Source: Prochilodus magdalenae
Lineage: Eukaryota; Chordata; Actinopteri; Characiformes; Prochilodontidae
Assembly (NCBI GenBank): GCA_024036415.1
Contig: JAMWET010000680.1
Span: 1-64,000 of the forward strand
Reading direction: 5' to 3'
Length of the DNA: 64,000 nucleotides
Positions within the stretch are counted from its first letter, which is position 1. Each line of letters opens with the position of its first letter. A program made the position numbers and the translations under genes. Shown here piece after piece: positions 24,741 through 41,100 of this stretch. The notes beneath the pieces are model-generated. The model made no database searches, had not been told where the DNA came from, and worked only from the letters and a program-made list of their open reading frames with translations.

Positions 24741-26214
24741 ATGACTGTAGGCCTGAGCTGGGTTCAGCCAGAGTGACTAAAATAGGTCTTCAAATAGAAT
24801 TTTTGATTGAAATGTCTTGTGAAGTGAATCAGAATGGATGACCTCAGGCTAAAAGGGTGTGCCAATTTCCCAGTTATTCTCTTAGTAGATTCTTATTATT
24901 TATGATATTAGGGGTCTAACGAGTGGCATATTTTTCTAGTTCAAATTTGGGTCCTAAAGATTTGAAAACTGCAGTTGTTGTAAATTATAGCCAATATTAT
25001 GTAAAATTAGGACTTAATAACACAGACTGTCTGGCACACCACATTCAGGGATCAAGCCCTAATAAGAGAGAAAAAAATAAAAGAGCCCTGAACTGTAATT
25101 TCTAGAAAATACATGCAGTTCAAATTCGAGTCATCGTATCGCGTTTAGAAAACTCGCAACTAGAAATGTTCCCCAAATCATTCAGACCTAACATAAAAGC
25201 AATTTTTTTGTTATAATCAAAGATGTTGCATTGCCAGGGTGGGTCAATAAGACAGTAATATAATATTATTGTAGTGAATAACACGCGTCACAATACAGTA
25301 TGATTTTGTGGAAATCATCAGTACCTGTAGATCAATGACCAACTTCATGTTACATTATAAAGAGGGCTAGACAGATTAACTGGATTTTGTGCATCATAGT
25401 ATGTTCAAATGCTGAAAAAAAATCTTGGTATTTACAGTTATTGACATATTGTGAATATTTCTTGAAGTATAACAGTATGATTTGCCTGTGCTTCTGAAAA
25501 GTCTGAACTCATAGCTTAAGAGTCAGAGCTGTCAGGTCAGATTCGAACACCTCTTATTCAGATGGAGACCTTCTAAAAAAGAAGGTTCTCCTCCATCTTT
25601 AGGTCTCAAATGCAAAACCAACATGATGAAACTACGACAACAGTAAATGATACACTCACATTCCTTTCTCTTTGATTCTCTTTCAGCATACTCGCAGTCC
25701 TCAGACACATCTGTCTGGAGAAGGCCTAGTGTTTTCTGTGTGTCATTTTTAGGTCATTTATATTTAATATAGTCATTATTCTGTTTTCTGCAGTATTGTA
25801 GTAATACTCTCATTTCTTGAACCGCTCAACAGAACATAATCCAATCAGCAGTTTTTCCTCAAGTGAACTCTCATTGATTAGGGGATTGAAGGCCTAATGT
25901 CAGATTAACCACTCACATATTTAGTAACTGATGGTGCGTTTGTATGCTCATTGGATGGTCGTGTATATACCTGATGGTTTACTAGTAAATTCAACTTCGA
26001 TTTGACACTGATGGCCGAACTGAAGACCTGGCCCTAGTAGCCATGGGTACCCACTGGATATGGTACATCCAGATGCCTAGTTTTGATTGACAGCTTTTGG
26101 CAAAGGGTAGTAAATCAGGGATCCTGAGGAAAGACTTGGAGGCAAACTGGCGATACAGTTTAAACAATTTAATACACTATAGAGGGCATACATGCTGACT
26201 GTCTTACCTGGGGC

Positions 26215-26552
26215 AGATGGGATCTTCCAGCAAAACAGTGACACATGTCACACAGCTAGAAATGTCCGACAGTGGTTGGAAGAGCATGACAAAGAATTTC
26301 AAGTACTACCCTGACCCCCTCCTAATTCCCAATGAACCCCCTATGGGACCACCTTGATTGCCCTGTTCACTCTATGGATCCTCCTCCACACACCTCCATC
26401 AACTGTGGGATGCACTGCTGTCAGCAAAGCTCCAGATACCTGTGACAATCTTCCACGACCGTATTAAGTCACTCCCAGTCTGTCTTCTGTCCAAGCCGCA
26501 CACAGAGGTTACTTGGGATATAAGCTAGTGGTCATAATAATGTGACTCCACT
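26215..26552 (+). pseudogene. Tc1-like transposase C-terminal fragment, decayed
   Basis: One frame reads TARNVRQWLEEHDKEFQVLP and then hits a stop where Tc1-type transposases have the conserved Trp of the WP-NSPDLNPIE region, followed by further breaks. This is the part of the DDE domain around the last catalytic residue. The same element lies in opposite orientation near 51.78-52.18 kb. Non-functional here; mobility depends on other copies. Confidence 0.7.
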
Positions 26553-27212
26553 ATGTATTTTCTGTATGTGTGAAACTCTTAGAAATTCTATTAAAACCTT
26601 TTGGGACAAAACTCTTCAGTTAGAACTGTATGGTTTCACCTGAGCTAAGATAAAATGCGCCATCCACAGGCTCTTTCTTTTATTAATACTGATATGATTA
26701 TTAAAAACTGTGTTAAATACAGTGTTGTGCTGTAGCTTGTTTATTAATTGTTGAAACCCATTTTCAGATATTGAACAGAATTCCCTTCAGTAGCCGCAGG
26801 CCTATTTAAAGGCAGGTAGTTTCCACAGAGCAGACCAGACTCGTCTGGCAGTGTGCAGCTCTGGCAGGCTTTGACAGGCAAAACCCGGTCAGTGACAGGA
26901 GAGTTTTGCTTGTCTGCCAAAATAGCTTCCTTTTTTCTCCTCACGTACGTCACTCCACAAAAGGTTGCCTCATTTGTCATGGCAACAAAAGGCAAGGTGA
27001 CTGGTTGCTATGCACTGTTCAGGAAGAGCTGGTTGCAGGAAAGTAGAGAATGTTGTAACGGAGGGCAGGGACATTTGAACTTGCAGCCATCCGGTATTCG
27101 GTCATCATGTCATCATGTCTTAGTGATATAAATAGGATTTTTTGACGAAGTGTATTTTAGTGCTGCAACTTAGATCCCCAACTTTAGTCATGTAGTTTGA
27201 CTTGTTCTGTGA

Positions 27213-31113
<3,901 letters not shown>

Positions 31114-31117
31114 CTAG
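31114..31117 (+). other. hras: hras 3' UTR splice donor just after the stop
   Basis: Only four bases separate the TGA from a strong GTAAGT donor (31118-31123), so the 3' UTR is spliced. A pyrimidine-rich acceptor CTCCATATCCCAG ends at 32429 and is the likely partner. Human HRAS also has an intron in its 3' UTR. Confidence 0.7.
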
Positions 31118-31264
31118 GTAAGTGCTAAACATCTGAAGCATTCTGGCATTTTTATAAATGTATATTTTGTACATGTTTTCTTTATTGGTTTATAAAGTAG
31201 TTACATAGTATAGACAAACCAGGAATGTTCTGAGAAAAGCCAGGAATGTTCTGAGACAATGTAC

Positions 31265-31304
<40 letters not shown>

Positions 31305-31310
31305 TTTTTT
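31265..31310. repeat. (TA)n followed by poly-T
   Basis: About 11 TA units run directly into about 24 T residues, within the 3' UTR intron of hras. This could be the tail of a minus-strand retroposon. Confidence 0.85.
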
Positions 31311-32429
31311 TACCTCATATAAGGACATATAAACAGTCATTAAAATTAAACAGTTTCACTCATTTCTTCTCTCATGCTACCAGAACACCTGCACCAAATA
31401 GCGCCTCAGACTGAGCTCCCAGTTTGAAAATGTGTCGGAAGGGCCTAAACAAGGTTAAATTTGGGGCTGCGTTAAACAGGATTCTTGACCTGAAGTTTCA
31501 GCGTCACAAATCCTAGAAAATGCAACAGTGGTGAACTACTTTTCCCTGTTCTCTGACCAGTCAGTGTGGAAAGTGAAAGTGGATTTCATCTACTGATCTG
31601 ATCCGAGGCCTATTTAGTTCTTGTCAGCTGTTATTAAGGCAAAAGAGGGACATACTAAGAAATTCTAATTCGGACATTAAACAATTCATGTCAATATTTA
31701 AAGATTGTGCTATTCACTCACAAATTGTGGTGCTGATAATCTCATGGTTGTAACAAAAACTTTGTGTGAAAATAGAGAGAAATGCAAAATAGAGGCATTT
31801 TCACCAGTGGTCTTAGACATTTGGATCCCTCTGGAAATCTGTACTGTAATCTGTTAAATTTGTTACAAAACAAATGAAAAGTGACCCGAAAAGAGTCATC
31901 AGAAGCCTGTCCCTGATTGATCGTAACACACCCTGATTGTTTTGGGAGGTTATTTATCACCCTAAATCTGTGTTAGATACATATAGCATGAGCTGCCATG
32001 GTTGTATATCGTCGCTGACCAATGGAAAATATTTATCTCCATTTGTGTCTATTTTCACTTTTATGCATGATTTGATCACATGAGCTGCTGTTTACACAGT
32101 CCGAAAAATTTAGATGAATGGACCAACAGAAATGGTCCAAACTCGCTTTGAAAGACGTCTGGTTCCATTGACTTGTATTGAAATTAAATAGGGGTTTTGC
32201 CCTCTCCTGTAAAGTTACCATTTTGAAGATACTTGGTTTTTTTTTTTTGGACAGTGACGATACCCTAGTAAAAGACAGTCCACCATTGTAAGACTGAAAG
32301 TCACTGATTGAACTAAGCTAGTTTAATGCTGACGGGCTCCTGGTTAATCTCTGCTATGTTAAAGAATTGTAATGACTTTTGAAATGAAGGTTTCTGTGTT
32401 TACTCATCCACCTCCTCTCCATATCCCAG

Positions 32430-32960
32430 GTAGCATGTGTCAAATGGAACAGACTTTTGGAGCAGCTGCGTTGCTCCGCCACTGCGATGCCTCCACAGAT
32501 GTCAGAGGTTGGGACAGACTGTGTAAAAGGAAACCCCTTAACGTTGGCACAAGTGGATTCAGATTCCACATATGTCTGCTGAGGATACATCTCTGACTCT
32601 GGCCTCTACTGGAGCTAAATGAAGATTTACCTCATACACTAGTCTAAACACTGGGCTTGCTCGGACTGTGTTAAGGACTACCACACTAAAAAAACATGTT
32701 ATCTACACTAATACACTATCTACTCTCAACTGGAAACAATAGCTGACGAAATAACCTCGCATATCACCTCATCAGCTTTGGACTTTTGACCAATGCAAAA
32801 AAGGGGAGTAGAATTTCTACATTACGTGAATTTGCAAATATTATAATGCGTAGACTAGATGTGAACAAAAAATATGACTTGTATGCCATTCATTGCAAGG
32901 AGCATAACTCGATGTAATGTACATATTTACTGACTTCTCTTGAAAAAGAAAAAAAAAGGC
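32430..32960 (+). other. hras: Probable hras 3' UTR exon (end not fixed)
   Basis: Begins after the acceptor at 32428-32429. No clear AATAAA follows within 500 bases; the candidates seen are an ATTAAA at 34254 and an AATAAA at 35876, so the real 3' end may lie further right. Open frames here are short and not protein-like. Confidence 0.4.
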
Positions 32961-34259
32961 TGTTCACTGATATACTGCGATTCTCAAAAGCTCCAGTGCA
33001 ATAGTTCATTATGTATCACAAGGTACAGTGATAAGGGAAAACACCTCTGGTATAATCATTGATTTGCACATGGCGTAGGGCTGTGTTTCAGTTGGGCACA
33101 TTGGATATGTGTTCCTCTTTTTCCTCTTTATCCCTGGGCCTCAACAGACGTCAAAAAGCTAGTACAGTTCTAAACTACAAACATTGGAGAAGGTTTGTGT
33201 GCTTTGTGATAAAGTGTGGAAATGTGGTGCCTGTAGATTATTCGAGAGGGGGCAGGCTCTAACTGGATTGCACATATTGCAACCTTAAACGCCTAAAGCA
33301 CTTGTATTTCTGCTCATCACTGTGCTTTTATTTCTGCTCAGGGCCTAAGGGTTGAAACATGGTGGTTTGGTTGAGAGTCTCTTGTGCTATTGTGAACGGT
33401 TTGACTTCAGGAGGTCATAATCTTTTCTCTTCCCATCTGTCGTTCCACCAAATCTCCTCCCTTGCTCTTTGTCGGGAATGAGGACGAAGTGTCGAGGATT
33501 CAAACAAGCACTGATAAAACTGGTGGTCTGTTATTTTAGGGGATTATTGTACCGATGGGTCTCTAAGTTTGGTCCTCCTGTAACTGAAAACAAGAACCGA
33601 CTGCTTAGTAACACAGCAGTTACTGTTACTACGCTTGTTAGCAACTTGTTGCCTTGAAACTGCAGTTAATGAGTAGCAGTTAATGCTTCTTGAGTGCTTT
33701 TCTTACTTCTAAGTGGTTTACCGGTGATAAACTTCATAAACGAACATCAAATAATCCCCCTATCCCATCAGGGATAACTGTGGTTGCCAGTTTCTGATGC
33801 GGCAACAGAGGCCTTCTAACAGCCAAGGTGCTACAAGGCCACCCTCACTAAAACGTAGCAATATATGCGTTTACCGTGGCCTCTGTTAGTGAACTTGGCT
33901 AGTGCTAAGGTGGACGTTACTAGTGCTGGGTATTAATAGTCACTCTTGGCATCTGTGAACCAATAAGCATGCTTGCTACACATCTAACCAGCTGATTGGC
34001 TGTCTTAATTACATTCTGTATGCATGTTATTAACGTCAGTGCTTCTTGAGTAGTCTACACTCTGTAAGTATACCCACCTCCATCATCTCACGCTTACTTC
34101 TGGTTTAAGCCACATCATCCTTTCTGTAATTTAAAGAGCCTATAACTGGCATTTTGCTTGGATTAATCTTTTCATCTTGTGGTTGTACCAAAAAGTCTTA
34201 AATAATTTCATCATGACTATTTAATTATGACCAACCACTTGTTATGTCTTACAATTAAA

Positions 34260-34700
34260 CAGGCAGTTTCTGTTACTGTGCCTTTAAAGGAGCAATTTGT
34301 AAGTTCCTGTCAAATTTACACTCCAAAACAATAGGGGGCAGCATACTATCAGAAAATGTGCAGTCCGCCCTCCTCCCTCTTTATTCTCCTTCCTCTTCTT
34401 CTGTTCTTTACCAATCTTGAAGAAATGTTGTGAGTTCAGCAACTAACGTTACTCACATTAAACTCACACATAGCTCCTTTAAGACTTATGTATATGTAAA
34501 TGAGCTTTCTTATGAGTCAGATATGATAGCTCAGCTTTATTGTGAAGTGTGGACCAACACACTCCTTACAACTTCAGCATGAGTTGGGAGGGCTAAACTA
34601 GAGTAGACCAAACAGGTGGATTTATGTAAATTTTGTGACATCACAAAAACATTCAGATCTGACTCTTGGGGGTGGGGGAAGTGGGCCTTTTTAAAAATAA
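34260..34700. mobile_element. MITE copy interrupted by a second MITE
   Basis: The outer sequence matches the 16.8-17.47 kb element (TGTTACTGTGCC on the left; CACTCCTTACAACTT and TGTGACATCACAAAAA on the right). Between the two halves, 34282-34484 forms a separate unit with termini CTTTAAAGGAGCAATTTGTA and, in reverse, CTTAAAGGAGCTATGTGTG. Confidence 0.55.
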
Positions 34701-35690
34701 GTCATCACAGTTGGATCGTTATTGTTTTTAGATTAATCTGAATACCCAGCCCTAGTAATTACGCTATATAGCATATAGTTAATATGCGTATTTGACATGG
34801 CTGATCCATCCTGGATGTGAGGCTATGAATTTTCAGTCTTTGTTACTTTTGGTCTTTCCATTGATTCACAGTGTCCTTAACTATCTCTCTGTTGAATGTA
34901 ACTCCATGGTCTTAAATGAGTAATGCTATGAATGGCTTGTGATGACAGTTTGGTGTGGTTTGGTAAAGGCACCTGTGGGGACAGTTAGCCTGGGTGCCCT
35001 TTCTTATAGACCCTCAGCCGTTTCTGTACCAAGACATGAGTTACCACGCTTAGCTGTGGTTTAGAACTATTACTCTCTAGTTATGGAACGATTTACAATT
35101 AAAGTGGTGTTAAAACTGCAATAGATCTTTTTTTTTAACGCATTGGTCAAAAAGAGCTCCCATGGTTCTCACTGGAAATTTGCAGCTTTGCTCGCTGTCT
35201 GATATCAAGATACTGGTTTGACGTTTGCTGCTAAATGAACTTGTTTGGTTATGCCTTTATTGTGGACTCCCACAGCCAGTCGGTTCCTGAGAAGCAACAC
35301 AGAGTCTGCTGTTTCAGCAAAGAACCTTTAAGCAGAGCTTTAGAAATATGAATTTAGAGGTTTGACCGATCTCAGTTTGTGTCAGTGTGCGCAGGTTAAT
35401 GTTTAGTTCTTTATCTGATGTGTCAAACATGCATTGTACAATACTGATGGTGTGTTGAGAAAGACTGATAAAATTGTTAAATACTCCAGAGGTTTCTTTT
35501 CTTCAGCCTTGGATGCAGTATGAGCTGTAGTGCATCATGCATTTAAGAACACCGTCTTGTATCTACACTCATTGCCCAGTTAATCATGTCTGCTTACCAT
35601 ATATGTGCACTTTGTAATTCTACAATAACAGATGTCTGAACAGTTTACTGCTTCACAGACAGGTATTATTAATGATTTGATTTGATTCCT

Positions 35691-35691
35691 A

Positions 35692-35720
<29 letters not shown>
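35691..35720. repeat. (ATT)n microsatellite
   Basis: About ten ATT units in tandem. Confidence 0.9.
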
Positions 35721-35724
<4 letters not shown>

Positions 35725-37540
35725 TTATTGGATACATTAACAGAATGTTAAGGTAAAACAGTCCCCCAAAGAAGAACAGTCCCTTGTTCAGACTGACCAT
35801 TATTTTACCATCATCAATATGAACCTGTAAAAACACTGAGGACACATGGGGGTTCATTGTTGGTTTTTGACAGTAAATAAAACGGCTATATTAGTTATTA
35901 GTTATATTATTATATTAGTTAAACTGAAACAGTGCTTCGATTTGTTACAAGCAACTTAAGAAGTTTTTTTTACCTCAGTAACTTAAATTTAATTGTTGAA
36001 TATACTTCATTCATTTTCTTGTAACAGAAACATCGGGAAAAAAAGAAAATCGGAGTCTCTGCAAATGAACCATTTTACATCCACCCAATCTAAATGGTGT
36101 TTACATTTCAACCACTGATACAGAAATATGGAAAATGGGTGGAATTCCCCTTTTAAACACAGTTTTAGACATCACCAACTAATCTTCTGATTTAGTCTGC
36201 TCTCAATAATCTACATATGCTTTCATGTTTAGTTCCTAGTTTCTAACTGTACAAGTTTCATTTCATTCTTATGTGGCTTCAACTCCTAGATTGCGCGTCT
36301 GTTGCTCACACCTCTCACATTTCAGCTTCACTGTTTCATGTTCTCCACTAGGAGAAGTAAAGCATCTAGTGAACTTCAGTTCCGTTGCTGATAGATGTGC
36401 TGTTGTCTTTTACTGCACTCTTATTCTAAACTTAAAAGACAAACCTCCAAAATCAGCTGTATAAATCTAAATCCCAAACCAGTCCAGATGCTATCAGCTA
36501 CATAGCACAATGAATTAAAGGAGCAGTGTGTGTAACCTAGAGCTGATTAAATGTTTTAACCAGAGCCATGTAGAGAGTCACATCATCTCTGTTCTCTGTA
36601 ATGGAAGGTTTCTTTCCAGTGATGACGGATTGTGGAAAGTAGTTCCTGGAAGTTAGTAGCAAATAATAGCAGTGCAGTAGAGTTGTAGTATAACAGTCTA
36701 ATTGTGATGCACCTTTATGGGGTAAAATCTTTCAATATTCTGTATATTAGCAGCACTAATCAAGTAATGTAATATATTGGATGTGATGGACATGTTGGAT
36801 TATCCCTCACTAAAGTGGTAGATTTAAATGTGGTTTGTGCAGGGGAAGTTAAATACTAATTAGGCTGTGTGATTGTAGAGTGGTGGGTGAAATGAGGACA
36901 TTTACCTAATAATAGGAAACATAGCTATGCTTGTGATGCATTGCTATTGATATGGATTGAAAGTATACATTAGATTTCTAAACAGTAAACAAAAACAAGT
37001 GTAGGCTTTGTGATTATTTTGACTATTATTTCCATTATTTCATCAAGGAAATTTGGATCAGCAAAACACACTCACAGCAAAAACAAAAGGCAAGTTTAAA
37101 CTGGCTGGGTGTTGGTAGGTGGAGGAGTAATGATGTTGGTGTTGGTAGCTATGGCTAGCAGTCAGCCTTGATCCTCAAACAGCAGCACATTTTATTTAAA
37201 ATGGTTCCCAAAATCCCAACAAGACACGCTGACTAATATCTCTCAGTAGGACATTTCAATAAGGATACGTCCTCTTTTTGTGTCTTCCAGATATGCTATA
37301 TATATGAAAGGCACTCTCTACAGGCAGTGTTTGGCTTGTCTGTTCTGGGCAACTGCAGCAACTATACGGCTTTATATGAAGGATGAAGCACTCCTATGTA
37401 GATAGAAATAGCTCATTCTAGATAAGGACAGATAATTAAACACTGATGATTATTATAATGTATTTCTCTTAATAGATCTCCATAATATATCATATACACT
37501 GTCTTTAAACTGAAAAATAATGGCCAAGCAACTAAAGCTT

Positions 37541-37752
37541 AATCCCAAATGGCTTCCTGCTCCCTATGTAGTGCACTAGCTATTAGAGCTAACTCAAAAG
37601 AAATAAAGGCTTTTACACTCAAATAGTAGATTGTGGCTGTATGCCTCATAATCATACCTGTATGTCAAACAGAAAGCCAGCCTAAAAACTGCGACTCTCC
37701 AGCTGACACTTACTGTACTTTTGCCGGAGTAAAGACTGAGATTCAGCCTAAA
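37541..37752. mobile_element. MITE copy upstream of tsg101
   Basis: Starts ATCCCAAATGGCTTCCTGC, contains CTATGTAGTGCACTAGCTA and ends GATTCAGCC. A related copy lies in tsg101 intron 1 (38585-38813). Confidence 0.6.
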
Positions 37753-37919
37753 GGGTATTGACACAAATGGAACCGAGTGAATGTTACTTCACCAAATAGC
37801 ACACAAATATGCTGTATTGTATAAAAACTGTATTGGAGTTTTTAACCCAGTAAATGTAAGTTTATACCTCTGGGTGTGACTGCTATCTAACTATATCATG
37901 ACATACTGCTGTAAACACT

Positions 37920-38118
37920 ACGCCCTCGGCTCCTCAACCAGCTGACGGGAAGTGACCACACAAGATAGCGTAGCGCTTTCGCTTTAGGATGGGAGTAAAG
38001 GAGTAGCAGGAAAATCTGCCTTCCGCAAAGAAAAGACCAGAACCCGTACTGGAGTAACTTTATTCTCTTCGAAATATAACATTAGAAAAAAGATATCTAG
38101 CTGGTAATTGTTAATATC
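37920..38118 (+). promoter_or_regulatory. tsg101: Probable tsg101 promoter and 5' UTR
   Basis: A short segment of raised CpG content (GATAGCGTAGCGCTTTCGC near 37965) precedes the start codon with no TATA box at a typical distance, fitting a housekeeping promoter. The exact start is not determinable. Confidence 0.45.
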
Positions 38119-41100
38119 ATGGCTGTCTCCGAAAACTCTCTCCGGAAAATGCTGTCTAAGGTAAGTTAGCCTGCTAGCTTCCATTAGCGCTGTTTACATT
38201 CACGGAACGTCGAGGTGGCTGTTTATTTGTATGTTTAAACTGAGGGTCGTTCTTTCTGTTTTATGACTCAGGCTTATAAATACAGGGACCTGACTGTGCG
38301 GGAAATCACTAACGTAACCACATCTTACAAAGATCTGAAGCCTGTGATGGACAACTACGGTAAGTTTCAGGATTTAGGCTGGAGGGAGGCGAAGCTCAAG
38401 TTGGCTTCCCATCCGGCGTTCGCCAACTTCTTGTTCGGTTCCTCCCGTTCCACCTTAAATGGGGAGGCAGTTACGTCCTGCCACTTCTGAATCTAAAATA
38501 GATCTGAGCCATGCCGAATCAGTCCACATGCGATCAACAGCGTAGCTATCAAAATGAATTAATCAGGAAAGTAAGAAAGGCCTGATCCCAAATGACTCCG
38601 TGCTCTCTATGTAGTGCACTAGCTGCGTAAGTTAACACGTGCAATAGAGGCTTCTGTACTCAAACAGTGGATTACATGTCGGACAAAAAGCCAGCCATGA
38701 ACTGTACAAGTCTCCAGCTGACATGTGCTGCACTGTTTTGGTGTAAAAACGACAGTTTTGTTATCTTTGTAGTGCACTTTGTAGGTAGTAGGGAGCAATT
38801 TAAGATTCAGCCTAAATCTAATGTCCAAAAAATGAAACTGAGTAAATGTTTCTTTATAAATATGCAGATAGTTTTAGGTATTATACTTGTTAAAGAGTAG
38901 GGGTAAGTAGTTAAACCTCTGGGTAAGTGTCATTTTATTCAAGTTAGGCTTTACCTGCCTCCAAACCATTTGTCCTTTAACTGGCCATTTATTAGCTCAG
39001 GCACAGATTGTATTTGCTCTACCATTTAAAAGAGCAATATGTAAGATCTTTAATTTAAAACTCTCGAAAATAAACTACAATTAGCAACACCAACGGAGGA
39101 AATAACATTTTTGACAGTATGTCAAATACGTCTATGTATTGTGTTGCAGGGATCTACTAAAGTAAGCATGCTAATCAGCTAGCCCCAGCCTGTTTCATAA
39201 TACACAGTGTACCTCAAGAGACAATAGTACCTCAACAGTATAGAGTCCGCCATCAGTACTGCATGAGATGAGGGAACACTGCCCTGACAGCGTATTCAAA
39301 CTTCAAGTCAGTCATGTGGAAGGTTCTGCCCCCGGTTAGCCTATTCAAGGACAGGTAGCCTAGGCAAGGAAGAGTAACATGACACAGGATTAAGATTCCT
39401 ATGCAGGTCCTATGCATTTTCTGGTGATCTGGTAATGAATGATGCTTTTGAGTTTCAGAGTTACAATATTTTGTTGCCACAGCTACAGTAAGCTTTCTAT
39501 CAATAACGGTATCTAATCTAGCGGGAAGCCCGGTTTCCAATCAAAGTCTTACAAACAACTGATCTATTCAAACTCCTTAGTTACAGGGCTTTATGTATTC
39601 ATTAAAGATGTATTTATTATGTTTGTTTATTTAAAAAATACTGTAGATTAATTAGCCATCCTGATGAAAAAAATGATGCTGTGAATTTAGCTTTCAGTTC
39701 TGCTTTTTTCATTTTCCTTTAAAAAATCATTAAATAATAAATTAATACATTTAATTTATATGAATTTAAAATTTTAATATTTAATTTTTGTTTTTTGCTT
39801 TTAATAAATTTCTTTATTTGTACTGTACCCATCTTACCTTCTATTTATATTTAAATTAAAATATGTTTCCAGGTCTCTTTGGCATTTAACTGTGTTGCTG
39901 TGGTCCTAATTATCACAATAAAACCGGATGCAACTCTACAGACTTCATATATTTACTAGTAATAATTTAGTAGTACTAATTATTTATACTTGTTAAAAAC
40001 TCCTGTCACCAAAACTTGTGAATTACCAGCTAAAACAGCTTTCTGTCCTCTTCTAGTGTTCAACGATGGCTCCACCAGGGAGCTGATGAGTCTTTCAGGA
40101 ACTGTGCCAGTCAGCTACAGAGGTAAGGAAACAGTTATGTAAGGAATTTATTAGCACACTTAACTTATTGACAGTCACAGTACAACACTGTCACATAGAG
40201 TGGTTGGCTTGCATTGCACTGAGTAAGCATGGAGCGCAATAGATGTTCTTCTCTTAAAGGAGTATTGAACCTTTCTTCAACTAATATTTGTGTTCTGTTT
40301 ACATTTTAGGAAACATATACAACATACCCATCTGCCTGTGGCTGCTGGACTCCTATCCGTACAATCCCCCCATCTGCTTTGTCAAGCCCACCAGCACCAT
40401 GATGATCAAAACTGGAAAGCATGTTGATGCTAATGGAAAAATCTACCTGCCGTACCTGCACGAGTGGAAGCATGTTAGTATGAGTTTTGGCTTTGTTAGT
40501 TTGTTTTCACAAATGATAAAGGAGTTATCGAATGGGCATTCATTACCAGTTACTAATTTGTTTGTGTTTGTTTGTTTAGCCTCAGTCAGATTTGTTCGGG
40601 CTAATCCAGGTGATGACAGTGGTGTTTGGGGAAGAGCCACCAGTCTTTTCTCGGCCCACCACGCAGACACCTTACCCAGCTTATCAACCTGCTGGTCCAC
40701 CTGCATGTATGTTACATTAGTGTCTTTGAGAAGACCTTTGAGATGTTCCTTGTATTTTGCTTTCTGTACCACAGATGACTTATTATGGGGTTTTAACCAC
40801 TCTTTATTTTGTAGTATATAGATTATTTTTGGTACTGTGCCTAGTTTTTGCTTATTTACCCTTCCTCCAAAGATCAAGAGAAATCTGAAATATGGATCAA
40901 GCCGCGGGTCAAAAATTGAGCTCTGTATAAATTTATAGAATAAATTGGAGAATCATTACACCCCTATGAAACACACCTTACAGCTTTAGTCTAAATTGGT
41001 TTGGTCTGAAAGTATGTACATTTGTAAGTGCATACAAAATTGGCTGTTTTTGAAGCTTTGTTGCCACACATGGACTGTACAACAGCAAGTGAACAATAAT

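Larger units (their letters stand above)
32961..37540. other. hras-tsg101 spacer
   Basis: No gene recognised. Contains the nested MITE at 34.26-34.70 kb, an (ATT)n run at about 35691-35720 and other short repeat fragments (for example TTAAAGGAGCAGTGTGTGTA near 36517, related to the nested element). Confidence 0.5.

Noticed and set aside
40288..40877. Long plus and minus open frames across tsg101 exons 4-5
   Set aside because: They are the real exons read through into the intron, and their antisense shadow.
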